From contig NZ_CP080545.1 of the NCBI RefSeq assembly GCF_019550795.1, positions 5,685,501 to 5,749,500 on the forward strand: DNA of 64,000 bases, read 5' to 3'. The notes under the pieces were generated by a model. That model did no database searches. It was not told where the DNA came from and saw only the letters and a list, made by a program, of their open reading frames with translations. Both the position numbers and the translations under genes were made by a program. The first letter of the stretch is position 1. The number at the start of each line of letters is the position of its first letter. Positions 43,317 to 52,239 of the stretch are shown piece after piece. The DNA is from Paenibacillus sp. sptzw28 (GTDB lineage Bacteria > Bacillota > Bacilli > Paenibacillales > Paenibacillaceae).

Positions 43317-44357
43317 TCAACCCAGAACCTGATCGATAAACACCGTATTTCTCTTTGCCAGATCAATCTCCCTGCTCTCGATGGCGTCATTGCTTTCACG
43401 CTCCAGCAGGCGCACGATCGGGCGTCCCGGCAGACCGCGGTGTTGTCCGACAACGACACCGGTTTCCCGTGTAGAGAGCTTGACGGATACCCCGTTTGGA
43501 TAAATGGAGACGACGCGCATAAATTGAACGAGTATCTCACGGTCAAGCTCCTTACCCGACATAGCGAGCATCTGCTCGCAAGCAATGTGCGGCTTCAGAC
43601 GCTTGCCGTCATGCTCCTTCTGCAGCAAATTGTCGTAAGTGTTGGCTACCGCTACAATCCGCGAGTACAAATGAATATGGTCTCCGGTAAGTCCCCGCGG
43701 TGCACCGCTGCCGTCGATATGCTCGTGATGCTGAAGGGCAACATGCGCGATAAGCAGGCTGAACTCCCGCTTCGCCTTCAGGAGCTCAAACCCTCTCCAC
43801 GTGTGCCTTTTCGGTTCACTCTCGCCATCCTGCGGCTCGCTCGCCGGCTTTCCCAGGTCGTGCAAAAGGGCGCCGATCGCAAGTTCCTTAAGCTGATTCT
43901 GATTCAAATTCATGTTCACTCCGAGCAGGGTAGAGATCATACAAACATTCATTGCATGCACGAAATCGGCGTTATCACGCGTGCGGATATCATTCAGTTG
44001 AACGAGTACTTCGCGGTTATTTAAAACATCATTAAGGAGATCGTCTATCGCCAAGCTGACTGAGCGGGAATTGAAGTCTTTACCCGATCTGATGGCATCC
44101 ATGCTCTCAGACATACTGCGGATGAGTGCGCGTTTGGTTTCCTCGGAGAGGATTTCTTCTTCCGGCTCAATGTCGAGCGTCAATGCATCCTGGATATATA
44201 AATTCGTAACGCCGATACGTTTAAGCGTGCTAATCATATACACCGTTAACTGAACCCCTGCGGAAAGCAGCACCGTTCCGTTCGTCGCATAGATCGTTTT
44301 GCCGAGAAAATGTCCCGGTTCTACCGACTCCATCTCTATATATCTCATGTTGCTCAC
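43317..44357 (-). CDS. HD-GYP-type phosphodiesterase domain protein
   Basis: A 346-residue protein. The C-terminal domain has the metal-binding LLHDLGK, HVALQHHEHIDGSGAPRGL and SRIVAVANTYDNLL motifs of HD-GYP proteins. The GYP motif proper is altered to GAP, so activity on c-di-GMP is plausible but uncertain. The N-terminal 130 residues are a DUF3391-like region (GHFLGKTIYATNGTVLLSAG) with no membrane segment. The start may be this GTG, overlapping the ogt stop, or the ATG three codons later with AAAGGGTGA six bases ahead. Follows ogt in an apparent operon with queG. Confidence 0.86.
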   Translation of the reverse strand: MSNMRYIEMESVEPGHFLGKTIYATNGTVLLSAGVQLTVYMISTLKRIGVTNLYIQDALTLDIEPEEEILSEETKRALIRSMSESMDAIRSGKDFNSRSVSLAIDDLLNDVLNNREVLVQLNDIRTRDNADFVHAMNVCMISTLLGVNMNLNQNQLKELAIGALLHDLGKPASEPQDGESEPKRHTWRGFELLKAKREFSLLIAHVALQHHEHIDGSGAPRGLTGDHIHLYSRIVAVANTYDNLLQKEHDGKRLKPHIACEQMLAMSGKELDREILVQFMRVVSIYPNGVSVKLSTRETGVVVGQHRGLPGRPIVRLLERESNDAIESREIDLAKRNTVFIDQVLG

Positions 44358-44887
44358 CCTTTCCCCTCTGACCGTTCAAGCTGCAGCAAATAGGTTTTGA
44401 TCTCCATTCCGCCGCCATAGCCGACAAGGTCGCCAGAGGCCCCGATTATACGGTGGCAAGGAACAATAAGCGGGATCGGATTCCGATTGTTGGCCCCTCC
44501 GACAGCACGTACTGCCTTGGGCTGCCCTATCGATTCGGCAATATTCTTATAGGAGCGGACCTCGCCGAACGGAACATCCAGCAGCGCCTGCCAGACCCTC
44601 GTCTGAAACGGAGTGCCCCGGATATCCAGCTTCACGCTGAAAACATCCAATTGGCTGTCAAAATATCGCTTTAACTGGCCGGTCGTTTCGCTAATGACCG
44701 GATGCTCCGCCCCGTGAATCCATGGAGTACCGTCCCCCGGGTACCAGCGGTCAGCCCACCTCCGAAGCGGAATTTCCCTGTCGGCATAGCTGCCGAAATC
44801 GACATGGCAAAGCCCCTCATCCGTTGCCAGTAAAACAAGCGGTCCGATGGGCGATTCGATCTCCGACCAGTACATGATATCATTCAT
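44354..44887 (-). CDS. ogt: Methylated-DNA--protein-cysteine methyltransferase
   Basis: Ogt removes alkyl groups from O6-guanine in DNA onto its own Cys. The 177-residue protein contains the active-site motif LIVPCHRIIGASGDLVGYGGG, preceded by the helix-turn-helix FGEVRSYKNIAESIGQPKAV. GAGGGAGG lies nine bases before the ATG. The start overlaps the queG stop by 8 bases, so it is translated with queG; the HD-GYP gene follows with a 4-base overlap. Confidence 0.94.
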   Translation of the reverse strand: MNDIMYWSEIESPIGPLVLLATDEGLCHVDFGSYADREIPLRRWADRWYPGDGTPWIHGAEHPVISETTGQLKRYFDSQLDVFSVKLDIRGTPFQTRVWQALLDVPFGEVRSYKNIAESIGQPKAVRAVGGANNRNPIPLIVPCHRIIGASGDLVGYGGGMEIKTYLLQLERSEGKG

Positions 44888-46091
44888 TACGGCTTGCCTC
44901 CCTCTCGGCCCGGCCGGCTCCGTCAGCCGGCACAGCGGCGCTCGTAGCTCCCGCAGCCGCCAGCGCCGCTTTAATCGCCTCCACAACAGCCTCATCGCTC
45001 TCGCCTCCGAGAGCCCGCTCAAGAGCCTTCGTCGCCTCCGGACCGCCGATTCTCCCCAGCGACCATGCGGCGGTCGCCCTCAGCTCATAGCGCGGATCAT
45101 CGCCTAGTACAGCCGTTAGCGACGGCACCGCGCTCGGATCCTTGAAATTCCCAAGCGCGATGACGGCGTTGCGCTGGATCGGCTTCCTGCCGCGCCATGC
45201 GGAGGCGCTGGCGCCATAAAGCTCCTTGAACTTCTTATTGCCCATCTTGAGCAGCGGCACGAGCAGCGGCTTCGCCTTCTCGTTATCGGGTTGAAGCTCC
45301 GGCTGATGCGTCCAATTCTTGCCGCGGTTCTCCGGACATACGACCTGGCAAGTATCGCAGCCATAGAGTCTGTTGCCGATTTTACGCATCAGCTCGTCCG
45401 ACACAATGCCTTTGGTTTGCGTTACAAACGAAATACACCGCTGCGCATTGAGCTGTCCCGGCCCGACCAGCGCATCCGTCGGACAGGCGTCGATGCAGGC
45501 CGTGCATTCCCCGCAGCTCTCCGTTACCGGCGAATCCGGGGGCAGAGGAAGGTTGGTGATCATCTCGCCAAGGTACACCCAGGACCCCCACTCCGGCGTA
45601 ATGATTGCGCAGTTTTTACCGATCCAGCCGATACCGGCCCGCTCGGCGACCGCACGGTCCGACAGCGCGCCTGTGTCCACCATGCTCTCGGAGCGGAAGT
45701 CCGGCACACGCTCGCGCAGCCAGTCTTCAAGCCTGCCGAGACGCTCGCGCAGCACCTTGTGGTAATCCTCGCCCCAAGCCGAGCGCGAAAGGATGCCGCG
45801 CCGTGCCCCGGGCTCCGACTTGGGCGCCTGCTGCAGCTTCGACGGGTAAGCGATCGCAATCGCAATAATCGATTGGGGGTCGTCGAACAGGAGCGCCGGT
45901 TCCGTCCGTTTGTCCAGATCCGGCTCCTCGAAGCCGGACTCATACCCAAGCTCGCGGTGCCGCAGCAACCGCTGTTTAAGCTCCCGGAACGGATCGGCGG
46001 ATGCGACTCCGATTTTATCGATGCCGAGGTCGGCCGCAGCAGCTTTCATCTCCGCTTTCAGCTTCTCCCATGTTGCGCTGCTGCCGTTCAC
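44880..46091 (-). CDS. queG: tRNA epoxyqueuosine(34) reductase
   Basis: QueG reduces epoxyqueuosine to queuosine in tRNA using cobalamin and two 4Fe-4S clusters. The 403-residue protein has GWIGKNCAIITPEWGSWVYL and the ferredoxin-like ESCGECTACIDACPTDALV and YGCDTCQVVCPENRGKNW clusters. The C-terminal 100 residues hold HEAT-like repeats (AVIALGNFKDPSAVPSLTAV, RATAAWSLGRIGGPEATKAL), as in the longer QueG form. The start is GTG with AAGGAGGGG ahead. It leads the queG-ogt-HD-GYP operon. Confidence 0.95.
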   Translation of the reverse strand: MNGSSATWEKLKAEMKAAAADLGIDKIGVASADPFRELKQRLLRHRELGYESGFEEPDLDKRTEPALLFDDPQSIIAIAIAYPSKLQQAPKSEPGARRGILSRSAWGEDYHKVLRERLGRLEDWLRERVPDFRSESMVDTGALSDRAVAERAGIGWIGKNCAIITPEWGSWVYLGEMITNLPLPPDSPVTESCGECTACIDACPTDALVGPGQLNAQRCISFVTQTKGIVSDELMRKIGNRLYGCDTCQVVCPENRGKNWTHQPELQPDNEKAKPLLVPLLKMGNKKFKELYGASASAWRGRKPIQRNAVIALGNFKDPSAVPSLTAVLGDDPRYELRATAAWSLGRIGGPEATKALERALGGESDEAVVEAIKAALAAAGATSAAVPADGAGRAEREASRNE

Positions 46092-46187
46092 CCGAACCCC
46101 TCCTTATTGACTGACGGATGTACTTAATTCAGGTATGTAACCCTGTCTTCGCCACTAATTTGGCAAGTTTCCGCTTTGGCCGTCAAT

Positions 46188-46625
46188 CTACAACCGTTTA
46201 ATCGCCTCGCGCGCAAGCTCGTCGCAGCGGTTGTTCCACTCGTTGTCGCTGTGCCCTTTCACCTTTACGTAGGTTACCGTGTGCTTCTGCATGAGCGACC
46301 ACAGCTCCTTCCAGAGGTCCTGGTTCTCCACCGGCTGATTGCGGCTGTTTTTCCAGCCGTTCTTAAGCCAGCCGCGAATCCAGTTCTGCTGAAAGCAGTT
46401 CACTACATAAGCCGAATCGCTGTATACCGACGCTTTACACGGCTCCTTCAGCAGCTTAAGCGCTTCAATGACAGCCCGGATCTCCATCCGGTTGTTCGTT
46501 GTAGCCGGCTCTGCGCCGGATGCTTCCTTCCGGTGGGCGCCGTAGAACAATACCGCCCCCCAGCCTCCCGGACCCGGATTGCCCGAGCACGCGCCGTCCG
46601 TATAAATCATGACATCCTTCAACAT
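46188..46625 (-). CDS. rnhA: Ribonuclease HI
   Basis: RNase HI cuts RNA in RNA-DNA hybrids. The 145-residue protein has all catalytic residues: Asp10 in YTDGACSGNPGPGG, Glu48 in NRMEIRAV, Asp70 in YSDSAYVV, His125 (KGHSDNEWNN) and Asp135 (RCDELAREA). The length is standard for the E. coli-like type. GGGAGTTG is the ribosome site. It follows lepB by 17 bases. Confidence 0.96.
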   Translation of the reverse strand: MLKDVMIYTDGACSGNPGPGGWGAVLFYGAHRKEASGAEPATTNNRMEIRAVIEALKLLKEPCKASVYSDSAYVVNCFQQNWIRGWLKNGWKNSRNQPVENQDLWKELWSLMQKHTVTYVKVKGHSDNEWNNRCDELAREAIKRL

Positions 46626-46641
46626 TTACAACTCCCACCGC

Positions 46642-47298
46642 TTACAGCGCATTCAAATTAGCAATCGGCCACAATATAAAATCAGCCCGTCCCCGGATAA
46701 GATCCCGCGGCACGGTACCGAACGAGCGGCTGTCTCTGCTCGCCCGGGCGTGACGGTTGTCGCCCATTACAAAATAATGATCAGGCCCGACTTTAACCGG
46801 CCCATAATCCAAGTCTTCTATCTCCGTGTCGGTGTATCGCTCCACAACGAGCTCTCCGTTACGGTACAGCTGACCGCCGCGAATCTCAATCGTATCGCCC
46901 GGAACGCCGATCACACGTTTTACCAGATATTCCTTCTGATCATGCTCTTCCGAAGGGTCTTCCAAAATTATAATATCTCCCCGTTCAGGCGATTCGAACC
47001 GATATGAGTATTTATTGATAAAGAGCCATTCCTTCTCGTATAACGTGGGTTCCATCGAATGTCCTTCAACGGTCGACAAGTTGAACACGAAAAAATGAAG
47101 AAGCAATACTACAGTGACTGCAATGACGAGAGTCCTTAGCCAGTCCCACAATTCCTTACGCCAATCCGATTTCTTCCCCGTTCTTTTCTCCGGCTTCCCG
47201 GTCTTCCGAATACTCGATTTAACCGCCGCATGTGAGCGCTTGCGCGGCTCGAATGAGGCAGGCTCAGTTCCTTGGAGCGAATCCGGATGATTATCCAT
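46642..47298 (-). CDS. lepB: Type I signal peptidase
   Basis: The membrane protease that removes secretory signal peptides. The 218-residue protein has one N-terminal membrane helix (TLVIAVTVVLLLHFFVFNL) behind about 50 basic cytoplasmic residues. Ser81 (VEGHSMEPTLY) and Lys127 (YLVKRVIGVPGD) are the catalytic dyad, and VMGDNRHARASRDSR is the conserved box E. GAGGTG lies 11 bases before the start chosen; an earlier in-frame Met lies inside the previous gene. The basic N-terminal region is longer than in SipS. Confidence 0.93.
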   Translation of the reverse strand: MDNHPDSLQGTEPASFEPRKRSHAAVKSSIRKTGKPEKRTGKKSDWRKELWDWLRTLVIAVTVVLLLHFFVFNLSTVEGHSMEPTLYEKEWLFINKYSYRFESPERGDIIILEDPSEEHDQKEYLVKRVIGVPGDTIEIRGGQLYRNGELVVERYTDTEIEDLDYGPVKVGPDHYFVMGDNRHARASRDSRSFGTVPRDLIRGRADFILWPIANLNAL

Positions 47299-47305
47299 AC
47301 GCTTG

Positions 47306-47857
47306 TTACACCTCGCCTGTCTGTTTGTGCCATGCCTCGTAATAAGCGTTAACCTGTTCATCATCGAACGGTGCTTGTCCGCTTTCAATTCGCACCATTA
47401 ACGACTTGAGCCCTTCCGCCACCTTGCGTTTCACTTCAGCCGAATAATGATAGGCGGCTTTATGAATTTCATACTCTTCCTGATCCACGATTAGCGCCGG
47501 TCCGCCCTTGGTCACAATAACATCCAGATCGTAATCGATATACGTAAGAATGCTGTTTTGAAAGTAAGGCGGGGATGCGACATTACAATAATAACGCACG
47601 CCGTTCTCTTCAATCAGTCCCACAACATTATACCACTGCCCTGGAATAAAGAAGGAAACAGCCGGTACACGGCTGATCCACTGCTTGCCGTCGGCCTCAT
47701 GGATAGGTGTTTGCCGGTTGATGAACACAAGCATCGACTCCGCCTTATGAGCCGCCGAGAGCAGTTCGCTTGGAACATGCCAATTTTCCAGCCACATCCG
47801 GTGCAGATGGCCGTTATGTTTGAAGCTCTTAATTACACTCGGACGATACGTTTCCAT
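47306..47857 (-). CDS. DUF402 (nucleoside tri-/diphosphate phosphatase-like) protein
   Basis: A 183-residue protein of the YgaC/Ntdp group, metal-dependent phosphatases of nucleoside di- and triphosphates. WYNVVGLIEENGVRYYCNVA, TYIDYDLDVIVTKGG and VDQEEYEIHKAAYHYSAEVK are DUF402 motifs, containing the acidic metal ligands. I chose the second Met (METYRPSVIKSFKHNG) because GGGAGC lies eight bases ahead; that gives the normal size. It is followed 7 bases later by lepB. Confidence 0.88.
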   Translation of the reverse strand: METYRPSVIKSFKHNGHLHRMWLENWHVPSELLSAAHKAESMLVFINRQTPIHEADGKQWISRVPAVSFFIPGQWYNVVGLIEENGVRYYCNVASPPYFQNSILTYIDYDLDVIVTKGGPALIVDQEEYEIHKAAYHYSAEVKRKVAEGLKSLMVRIESGQAPFDDEQVNAYYEAWHKQTGEV

Positions 47858-47888
47858 CACTGGTGCTCCCATAGAAGTTTTATATGAT

Positions 47889-47937
47889 AAGAAAAGCATA
47901 TCTGAGCGCCAAAATCAATGACGTCTAAGATATGCTT
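47889..47937 (-). terminator. Intrinsic terminator of the GNAT gene
   Basis: AAGCATATCTT pairs with AAGATATGCTT across a loop of about 24 bases, followed on the minus strand by TTCTTATC. It also separates the next operon (DUF402-lepB-rnhA). Confidence 0.7.
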
Positions 47938-47981
47938 GTCCATTCTTTTCCTAATTTATAAGACTGCAATAATTGAGAAGG

Positions 47982-48404
47982 TTAGCCTGCGACGATGCTC
48001 AGCTTCTGAAACGAGCGGAAGAAATCCGTCGTCGCATAGCCAAGCGATTCATAAAGCGATAGAATCGGTTCGTTATGCTCGTCCATCGTAACCAAAATTT
48101 TCTGCACATTCCGCTGCTCAAAACGCTGCTTGAGGCAGCCGATCAATGACTTGCCAATACCTTGACGCTGAAATTCTGGATGAACGGCAATACGGTAATA
48201 GTAACCCTTGTTGTTGTCGATTGTACCGATTACGATCCCGGCAATCTCATTATCAACAGAGGCCACAAGTACCAATTCACTGTCCCATGATAGCTGACGG
48301 GCAAAGGCTTCCATAGTTTGCTCGTAGCATTCGGCCGACAAAACGGTTTCTAGCAGTTGGATCACAGGCTGGTAATCGGACAATTGGAAAGAACGAACGT
48401 CCAT
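47982..48404 (-). CDS. GNAT-family N-acetyltransferase
   Basis: A 140-residue acetyl-CoA-dependent acetyltransferase fold. VHPEFQRQGIGKSLI is the acetyl-CoA pyrophosphate loop (Q/RxxGxG/A), and EHNEPILSLYESLGY is the C-terminal motif with the conserved Tyr. GAGGGG is the ribosome site. The substrate is unknown. It forms a one-gene unit. Confidence 0.88.
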   Translation of the reverse strand: MDVRSFQLSDYQPVIQLLETVLSAECYEQTMEAFARQLSWDSELVLVASVDNEIAGIVIGTIDNNKGYYYRIAVHPEFQRQGIGKSLIGCLKQRFEQRNVQKILVTMDEHNEPILSLYESLGYATTDFFRSFQKLSIVAG

Positions 48405-48772
48405 AACTCAAACCCCTCTATTCGCATTATAAAAAATTTAGGTAATATTAATAATACGACAAATTCGTTCGAATTCCTTCTAAAACGTTAAAAATTCCTT
48501 AAAAAATTAACAAAATAGCTGGAATGCTGTTGAAAGCGCTTAATAGGAAGCGTTTTCATTGTTATTTCGTTACCTTTTGTCATAAATTAGTGTCAATACT
48601 AGCGTTCGGGCAGCCCAACTGGCTCCGCTTGTTTCTTAATGGAGCAAGGGTCACCAGATACGAAACGGCACGAATTTTTGTTCAATGTCGACAAAATCTG
48701 CAGTTTTAAAGAAGAAACGGATAGCTGCTCCTTGCGAAGATTAAAATTTCCTTCCCCTGCTCCATGATCTAT
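48405..48772. other. AT-rich intergenic region with two cre-like boxes
   Basis: TGAAAGCGCTTAAT (48531-48544) and, on the other strand, TGAAAACGCTTCC (48546-48558) resemble catabolite-responsive elements, each with the central CG and about 12 of 14 matching positions. They form a near-palindrome GAAAGCGC...GCGTTTTC of the LacI-type operator form. The nearest downstream gene is the GNAT gene on the minus strand, about 130 bases away. A TTGACA on the minus strand near 48591-48596 could be a -35 box. No coding frame in the region has a ribosome site. Confidence 0.45.
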
Positions 48773-48806
48773 AAAAAAGCCCCGGATTCCTCTCATCCGG
48801 AGCCTT
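48773..48806 (-). terminator. Intrinsic terminator of the polysaccharide locus
   Basis: GGCTCCGGAT pairs with ATCCGGGGC and is followed by six T on the minus strand, three bases after the last gene. It is the only good terminator seen in the whole 48.8-64 kb gene cluster, which supports one long transcript with internal promoters. Confidence 0.85.
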
Positions 48807-48808
48807 CG

Positions 48809-49801
48809 TTATAGCTTCATCGAAGTTGCTTTTGCCTGTCCATACGGGCCCAGCTTGTCCCAAATCTTCCGGTGCATACTGAGTCGTATACAGAGCGCTG
48901 CCGGCAGACTCCGGTACCTTGTACCAAGCTGATATCCTAGAAACTTGGCAGCCGATTCGGCGATCAGTCTCACCGTCCACAGCCATTTGCGCTCTTCATA
49001 CAGAGCAGACAGCTGCGCCCGCAGCAAGCGGGACCCTTCTCTGCCTACTGCCGAATATTGAAACACCCATTCATTGTTCCGCATGGATACCCCGTTGTCG
49101 AAAAATCTCCGGAACTGCTGCTTCAGGGTGTAATCATGCGAATGAATAACCCGCGCTTCCGCCGCATAAGCGACGCTGTAGCCTTGGAGAATGCATTTTG
49201 CCGCGAAAAACAAATCCTCATTGAAGATTACCGGTTCAGGAAAGCGACCCGCCTCGTAAAATACTTCCTTGCGGTAAGCCGCGCATACGTTGGAGCAGAA
49301 GAATGTCTTGACGCCCATCCGCGGGATGTCGGACTTATCTTTCTTCATTGAATGCTCCGGATAATTAAAGCCGCGGGAAAGACGCTCCAATATATTCGCA
49401 TCGGGTCTCGGAAGCTGCCTTCCGTAAACGCAAGACGTCTTCTCGTCTGCGAATGGCTTCACCAGTTCCTCCAGCATCCTGTCGTCAGAAGGTAAAGCAT
49501 CCTGCGTCATAAAGACGAAGACATCGCCCCGTGCCAAGCCGGCTGCATAGTTCCGGGTACCTCCATGGTCGAATTCGCTTTGCAGTACGGTAAATACCCG
49601 AGCTCCCGCACGTTTGGCAGCATCGGCTGTACCGTCGGTCGAAGAAGAGTCAACTACGATGATTTCATAAGGCGCCAGCGTCTGGCGCTGAAGCTTCAGC
49701 AGAAGCTCCCCGAATAAGGGTCCTGCATTATAGGTCGGAATAATGACCGAAACAAGGTGCGGCATCGACATCGGCATTAGCATTTCCATATTAGTATGCA
49801 T
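48809..49801 (-). CDS. Glycosyltransferase family 2 (rhamnosyltransferase-like)
   Basis: A 330-residue GT-A enzyme. VSVIIPTYNAGPLF opens the nucleotide-binding domain, followed by DSSSTDGTADAAKRAGARVF, and TQDALPSDDR stands for the metal-binding DXD region; the C-terminal part has a hydrophobic helix for membrane association. The sequence layout (FDHGGTRNYAA, FCSNVCAAYRKEVF) is that of rhamnosyltransferases acting on lipid-linked glycans. The start is uncertain (five Met in the first 13 residues); the first overlaps the previous gene's stop by 11 bases. Paralogous to the GT2 at 60086-61063. Last gene of the locus. Confidence 0.88.
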   Translation of the reverse strand: MHTNMEMLMPMSMPHLVSVIIPTYNAGPLFGELLLKLQRQTLAPYEIIVVDSSSTDGTADAAKRAGARVFTVLQSEFDHGGTRNYAAGLARGDVFVFMTQDALPSDDRMLEELVKPFADEKTSCVYGRQLPRPDANILERLSRGFNYPEHSMKKDKSDIPRMGVKTFFCSNVCAAYRKEVFYEAGRFPEPVIFNEDLFFAAKCILQGYSVAYAAEARVIHSHDYTLKQQFRRFFDNGVSMRNNEWVFQYSAVGREGSRLLRAQLSALYEERKWLWTVRLIAESAAKFLGYQLGTRYRSLPAALCIRLSMHRKIWDKLGPYGQAKATSMKL

Positions 49802-51197
49802 TTTTATTGATAAGACCCTTCGTAACCGTCTTGACGATAATCTTCAAATCGAAGAAGAAGGTCCAATTCTCAATATAGAAGAGATCGTGCATAATCCGCT
49901 CGTGGATCGATGTATCGCCGCGTAGACCGTTCGTTTGCGCCCAACCGGTGATGCCCGGACGGATATGGTGTTTGATCATGTATTTCGGAATTTCCTCTTT
50001 GAACTGTTCGACGAAGAACGGGCGCTCCGGGCGCGGACCCACCACACTCATATGTCCGGCAAGAACATTGAAAAATTGCGGCAGCTCATCCAGGCTCGTC
50101 TTACGAATGAACGTCCCGAACCGCGTACGCCGCGGATCGTTCTGGGTCGTCCACTGCGTATCGGCCGTACCCGGATCGGACACGTGCATCGAACGGAACT
50201 TGAACATGTTGAAGTTACGGCGGTCAAGACCCATTCTCTCCTGCTTGAACAAGACAGGTCCCGGAGAAGTAAGCTTGATGCCGATATAGACAAAGAGCAT
50301 AACTGGTGAGGTTATTATGATTGCTATAAGCGAAAAAATAATATCAAACGCCCGTTTGAGCAGCCTGTTGCTCAACTCATCAAGGGGAACGTCCCTGACA
50401 TTAATAAGCGGCATACCTGCAAAATTATCGAAGAAAGGCCGTGCCGGAAGCAGGTCGAAGAAGTCGGGTATAATTAGCGTTTTTACGCCTGTTTTCTCGC
50501 ATTTATCGATAATGAAGGCATATTTCTTGTGCGCTTTCAAAGGCAGCGCAATAATAACCTCGTCTATCATGAACTTGTCGAGAATATTATCCAGGTCGTC
50601 CATCGTTCCAAGAATGGGCTTCATGTGGCTGTGCGCATCGGCATGGCCGCTCTGATAATCGTCAAGAAAGCCGATCACCTCGTAGCCCAGCTCCGGATGC
50701 TGCATGAGGCTGTCGTAGAAGCTGCGGCCCACCGCACCGGCGCCCAGTATAAGAACATAACGCTTATTGAAGCCTTTGCGGCGGAGATTGAAGAGGATAA
50801 TCTTAAGCGCATACCGGTAAGCGATCATGCCGGAAATGTTAGTCGCGATAAATATCGCCAGAAACTCCCGTGATATATGTACTTCTTTGGCAATGAAGAG
50901 CAGGCTCAGCAAGCCGAGGAAGCTGAGTCCGTGCACCTGGAAGATTTTCAAAATGTCGAAGGAGAAGCTCTTTCTTCGTCTTGGCGCGTAGAAGCGGACA
51001 TAGAAACCGATCAATACCGCGGCGAAAGAATAAACCGTGCCCCAGAGAAGATAGTTATTGAACGGCAGCGTATTGTAATGCGTCATCAAGCCGCTGGTGA
51101 ATTTCAGCCAATATGCCGCCAGGAACATGAGCAGGGTACACAGCAGATCCGCAAGCACATATATCTGGGTTAGAAACCGTTGATTTTGTCGGATCAT
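49791..51197 (-). CDS. Polyprenyl-phosphate sugar-1-phosphate transferase (WbaP/WsaP-like, initiating enzyme)
   Basis: This membrane enzyme transfers a sugar-1-phosphate from a nucleotide sugar to undecaprenyl phosphate and so starts glycan assembly. The 468-residue protein has four N-terminal membrane helices, a Rossmann-like CoA_binding_3 region (YVLILGAGAVGRSFYDSL), a fifth helix (DIIFSLIAIIITSPVMLFVY) and the C-terminal catalytic domain (GPVLFKQERMGLDRRNFNMF, DELPQFFNVLAGHMSVVGPR, GITGWAQTNGLRGDTSI). The first sugar is unknown (glucose or galactose are usual). It has its own candidate promoter about 50 bases upstream. Confidence 0.92.
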   Translation of the reverse strand: MIRQNQRFLTQIYVLADLLCTLLMFLAAYWLKFTSGLMTHYNTLPFNNYLLWGTVYSFAAVLIGFYVRFYAPRRRKSFSFDILKIFQVHGLSFLGLLSLLFIAKEVHISREFLAIFIATNISGMIAYRYALKIILFNLRRKGFNKRYVLILGAGAVGRSFYDSLMQHPELGYEVIGFLDDYQSGHADAHSHMKPILGTMDDLDNILDKFMIDEVIIALPLKAHKKYAFIIDKCEKTGVKTLIIPDFFDLLPARPFFDNFAGMPLINVRDVPLDELSNRLLKRAFDIIFSLIAIIITSPVMLFVYIGIKLTSPGPVLFKQERMGLDRRNFNMFKFRSMHVSDPGTADTQWTTQNDPRRTRFGTFIRKTSLDELPQFFNVLAGHMSVVGPRPERPFFVEQFKEEIPKYMIKHHIRPGITGWAQTNGLRGDTSIHERIMHDLFYIENWTFFFDLKIIVKTVTKGLINKNAY

Positions 51198-51245
51198 TCG
51201 TCTCTCATTCCTTACTTTCTAGTATCGGGTGTCGAATCTATTACT

Positions 51246-51274
51246 ACTATATCAAAAAAAGAATAGAGAACCAA
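51246..51274 (-). promoter_or_regulatory. Candidate internal promoter before the initiating transferase gene
   Basis: TTGGTT (51269-51274) and TATAGT (51246-51251) are 17 bases apart on the minus strand in a short AT-rich gap. Confidence 0.5.
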
Positions 51275-51285
51275 CATCTGAACTA

Positions 51286-52239
51286 CTAGAGTTTTACTTT
51301 TCTTTCTTTTATCCGGCGTTGCAAAATTGCTCTCTGTCTCAATAACCGGGGCAGTGATTGGACGATTGCCAGCCAGCATTTCAATAAACCGGGCTCGAAC
51401 AGCGTTATGTATCCGATTTGCGCGATTTCCAGCGCAATCAGCCGGGGAATAGACAGAAGCATCCTCCAGCCACCGGGTTCATTTTTAATAATGGTATAGA
51501 TTCGGTTTTGGTACGAATGGCGCCTCAGAAACAAAGGAATTTGTTTGCGGCTGCTGCGTCCCTCATACTTCCAGCCTCGTTCGTGGAGCGCTTTGGCTTC
51601 GGCCAGATAATATGACTTCCAACCGAGCAGCCGAGCTCGCCAAGCGACGTCAACATCTTCTTTGTATGCAAAATAGGACTCATCATAGAACTGTCTATCC
51701 AGGCTGACGTCTTCAATCATTCTGCGTGCATAAACGCATGCCGCGCCGGATACACCAAATGTTTCACCGGATTCACCCCAGCTCGAAACCGGCTCTCCGG
51801 ACCCGCAGTCCCATGCCCTGCGCGTGTGCCCCATATCGATGCCCGTGCTGTCAATAATACCGGGATTGGAGGCCAGAACCAGCTGTCCGGTCGCACTGCC
51901 GAACTCGGGATGGCTCTCCATCCAGTGGATAAGGATTGACAAGTAGTCAGGTGCAAGCTCGACATCCGGATTTAAGACAAGCACGTAATCGGAATTCGTA
52001 AGTCCGATTGCTTGATTCTGCCCAGGTGCAAAGCCGACATTGTCGCGATTCTCGACGAGCTGGACCGGTGGCCCAAAGCGGCGCACTACTTCGCAGGTAT
52101 GATCTGATGAAGCATTATCGACGACGACAATGCGCTCGGGCGGATGCGACTGCCTCAGTACCGCTTGAATGCATCGCTCAATATCGGATTCACTATTGTA
52201 GGTCACGATGCAGACGCTAGCAGTCGCCCGTCGGTTCAT
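51286..52239 (-). CDS. Glycosyltransferase family 2 (rhamnosyltransferase, WbbL-like)
   Basis: A 317-residue GT-A enzyme. SVCIVTYNSESDIERCIQAV and VVVDNASSDHT form the nucleotide-binding start, VLVLNPDVEL is the DXD-like motif (NPDV is typical of WbbL-type rhamnosyltransferases), and YFAYKEDVDVAWRARLLGWK is the ED(V/I)D catalytic-base motif. A C-terminal amphipathic region follows. The start overlaps the rmlD stop by 4 bases (ATGA), tying it to dTDP-rhamnose production. Confidence 0.9.
   Translation of the reverse strand: MNRRATASVCIVTYNSESDIERCIQAVLRQSHPPERIVVVDNASSDHTCEVVRRFGPPVQLVENRDNVGFAPGQNQAIGLTNSDYVLVLNPDVELAPDYLSILIHWMESHPEFGSATGQLVLASNPGIIDSTGIDMGHTRRAWDCGSGEPVSSWGESGETFGVSGAACVYARRMIEDVSLDRQFYDESYFAYKEDVDVAWRARLLGWKSYYLAEAKALHERGWKYEGRSSRKQIPLFLRRHSYQNRIYTIIKNEPGGWRMLLSIPRLIALEIAQIGYITLFEPGLLKCWLAIVQSLPRLLRQRAILQRRIKERKVKL

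Noticed and set aside
48524..48709. A 61-residue plus-strand frame
   Set aside because: It contains the cre-like boxes, has no ribosome site and no recognisable features.
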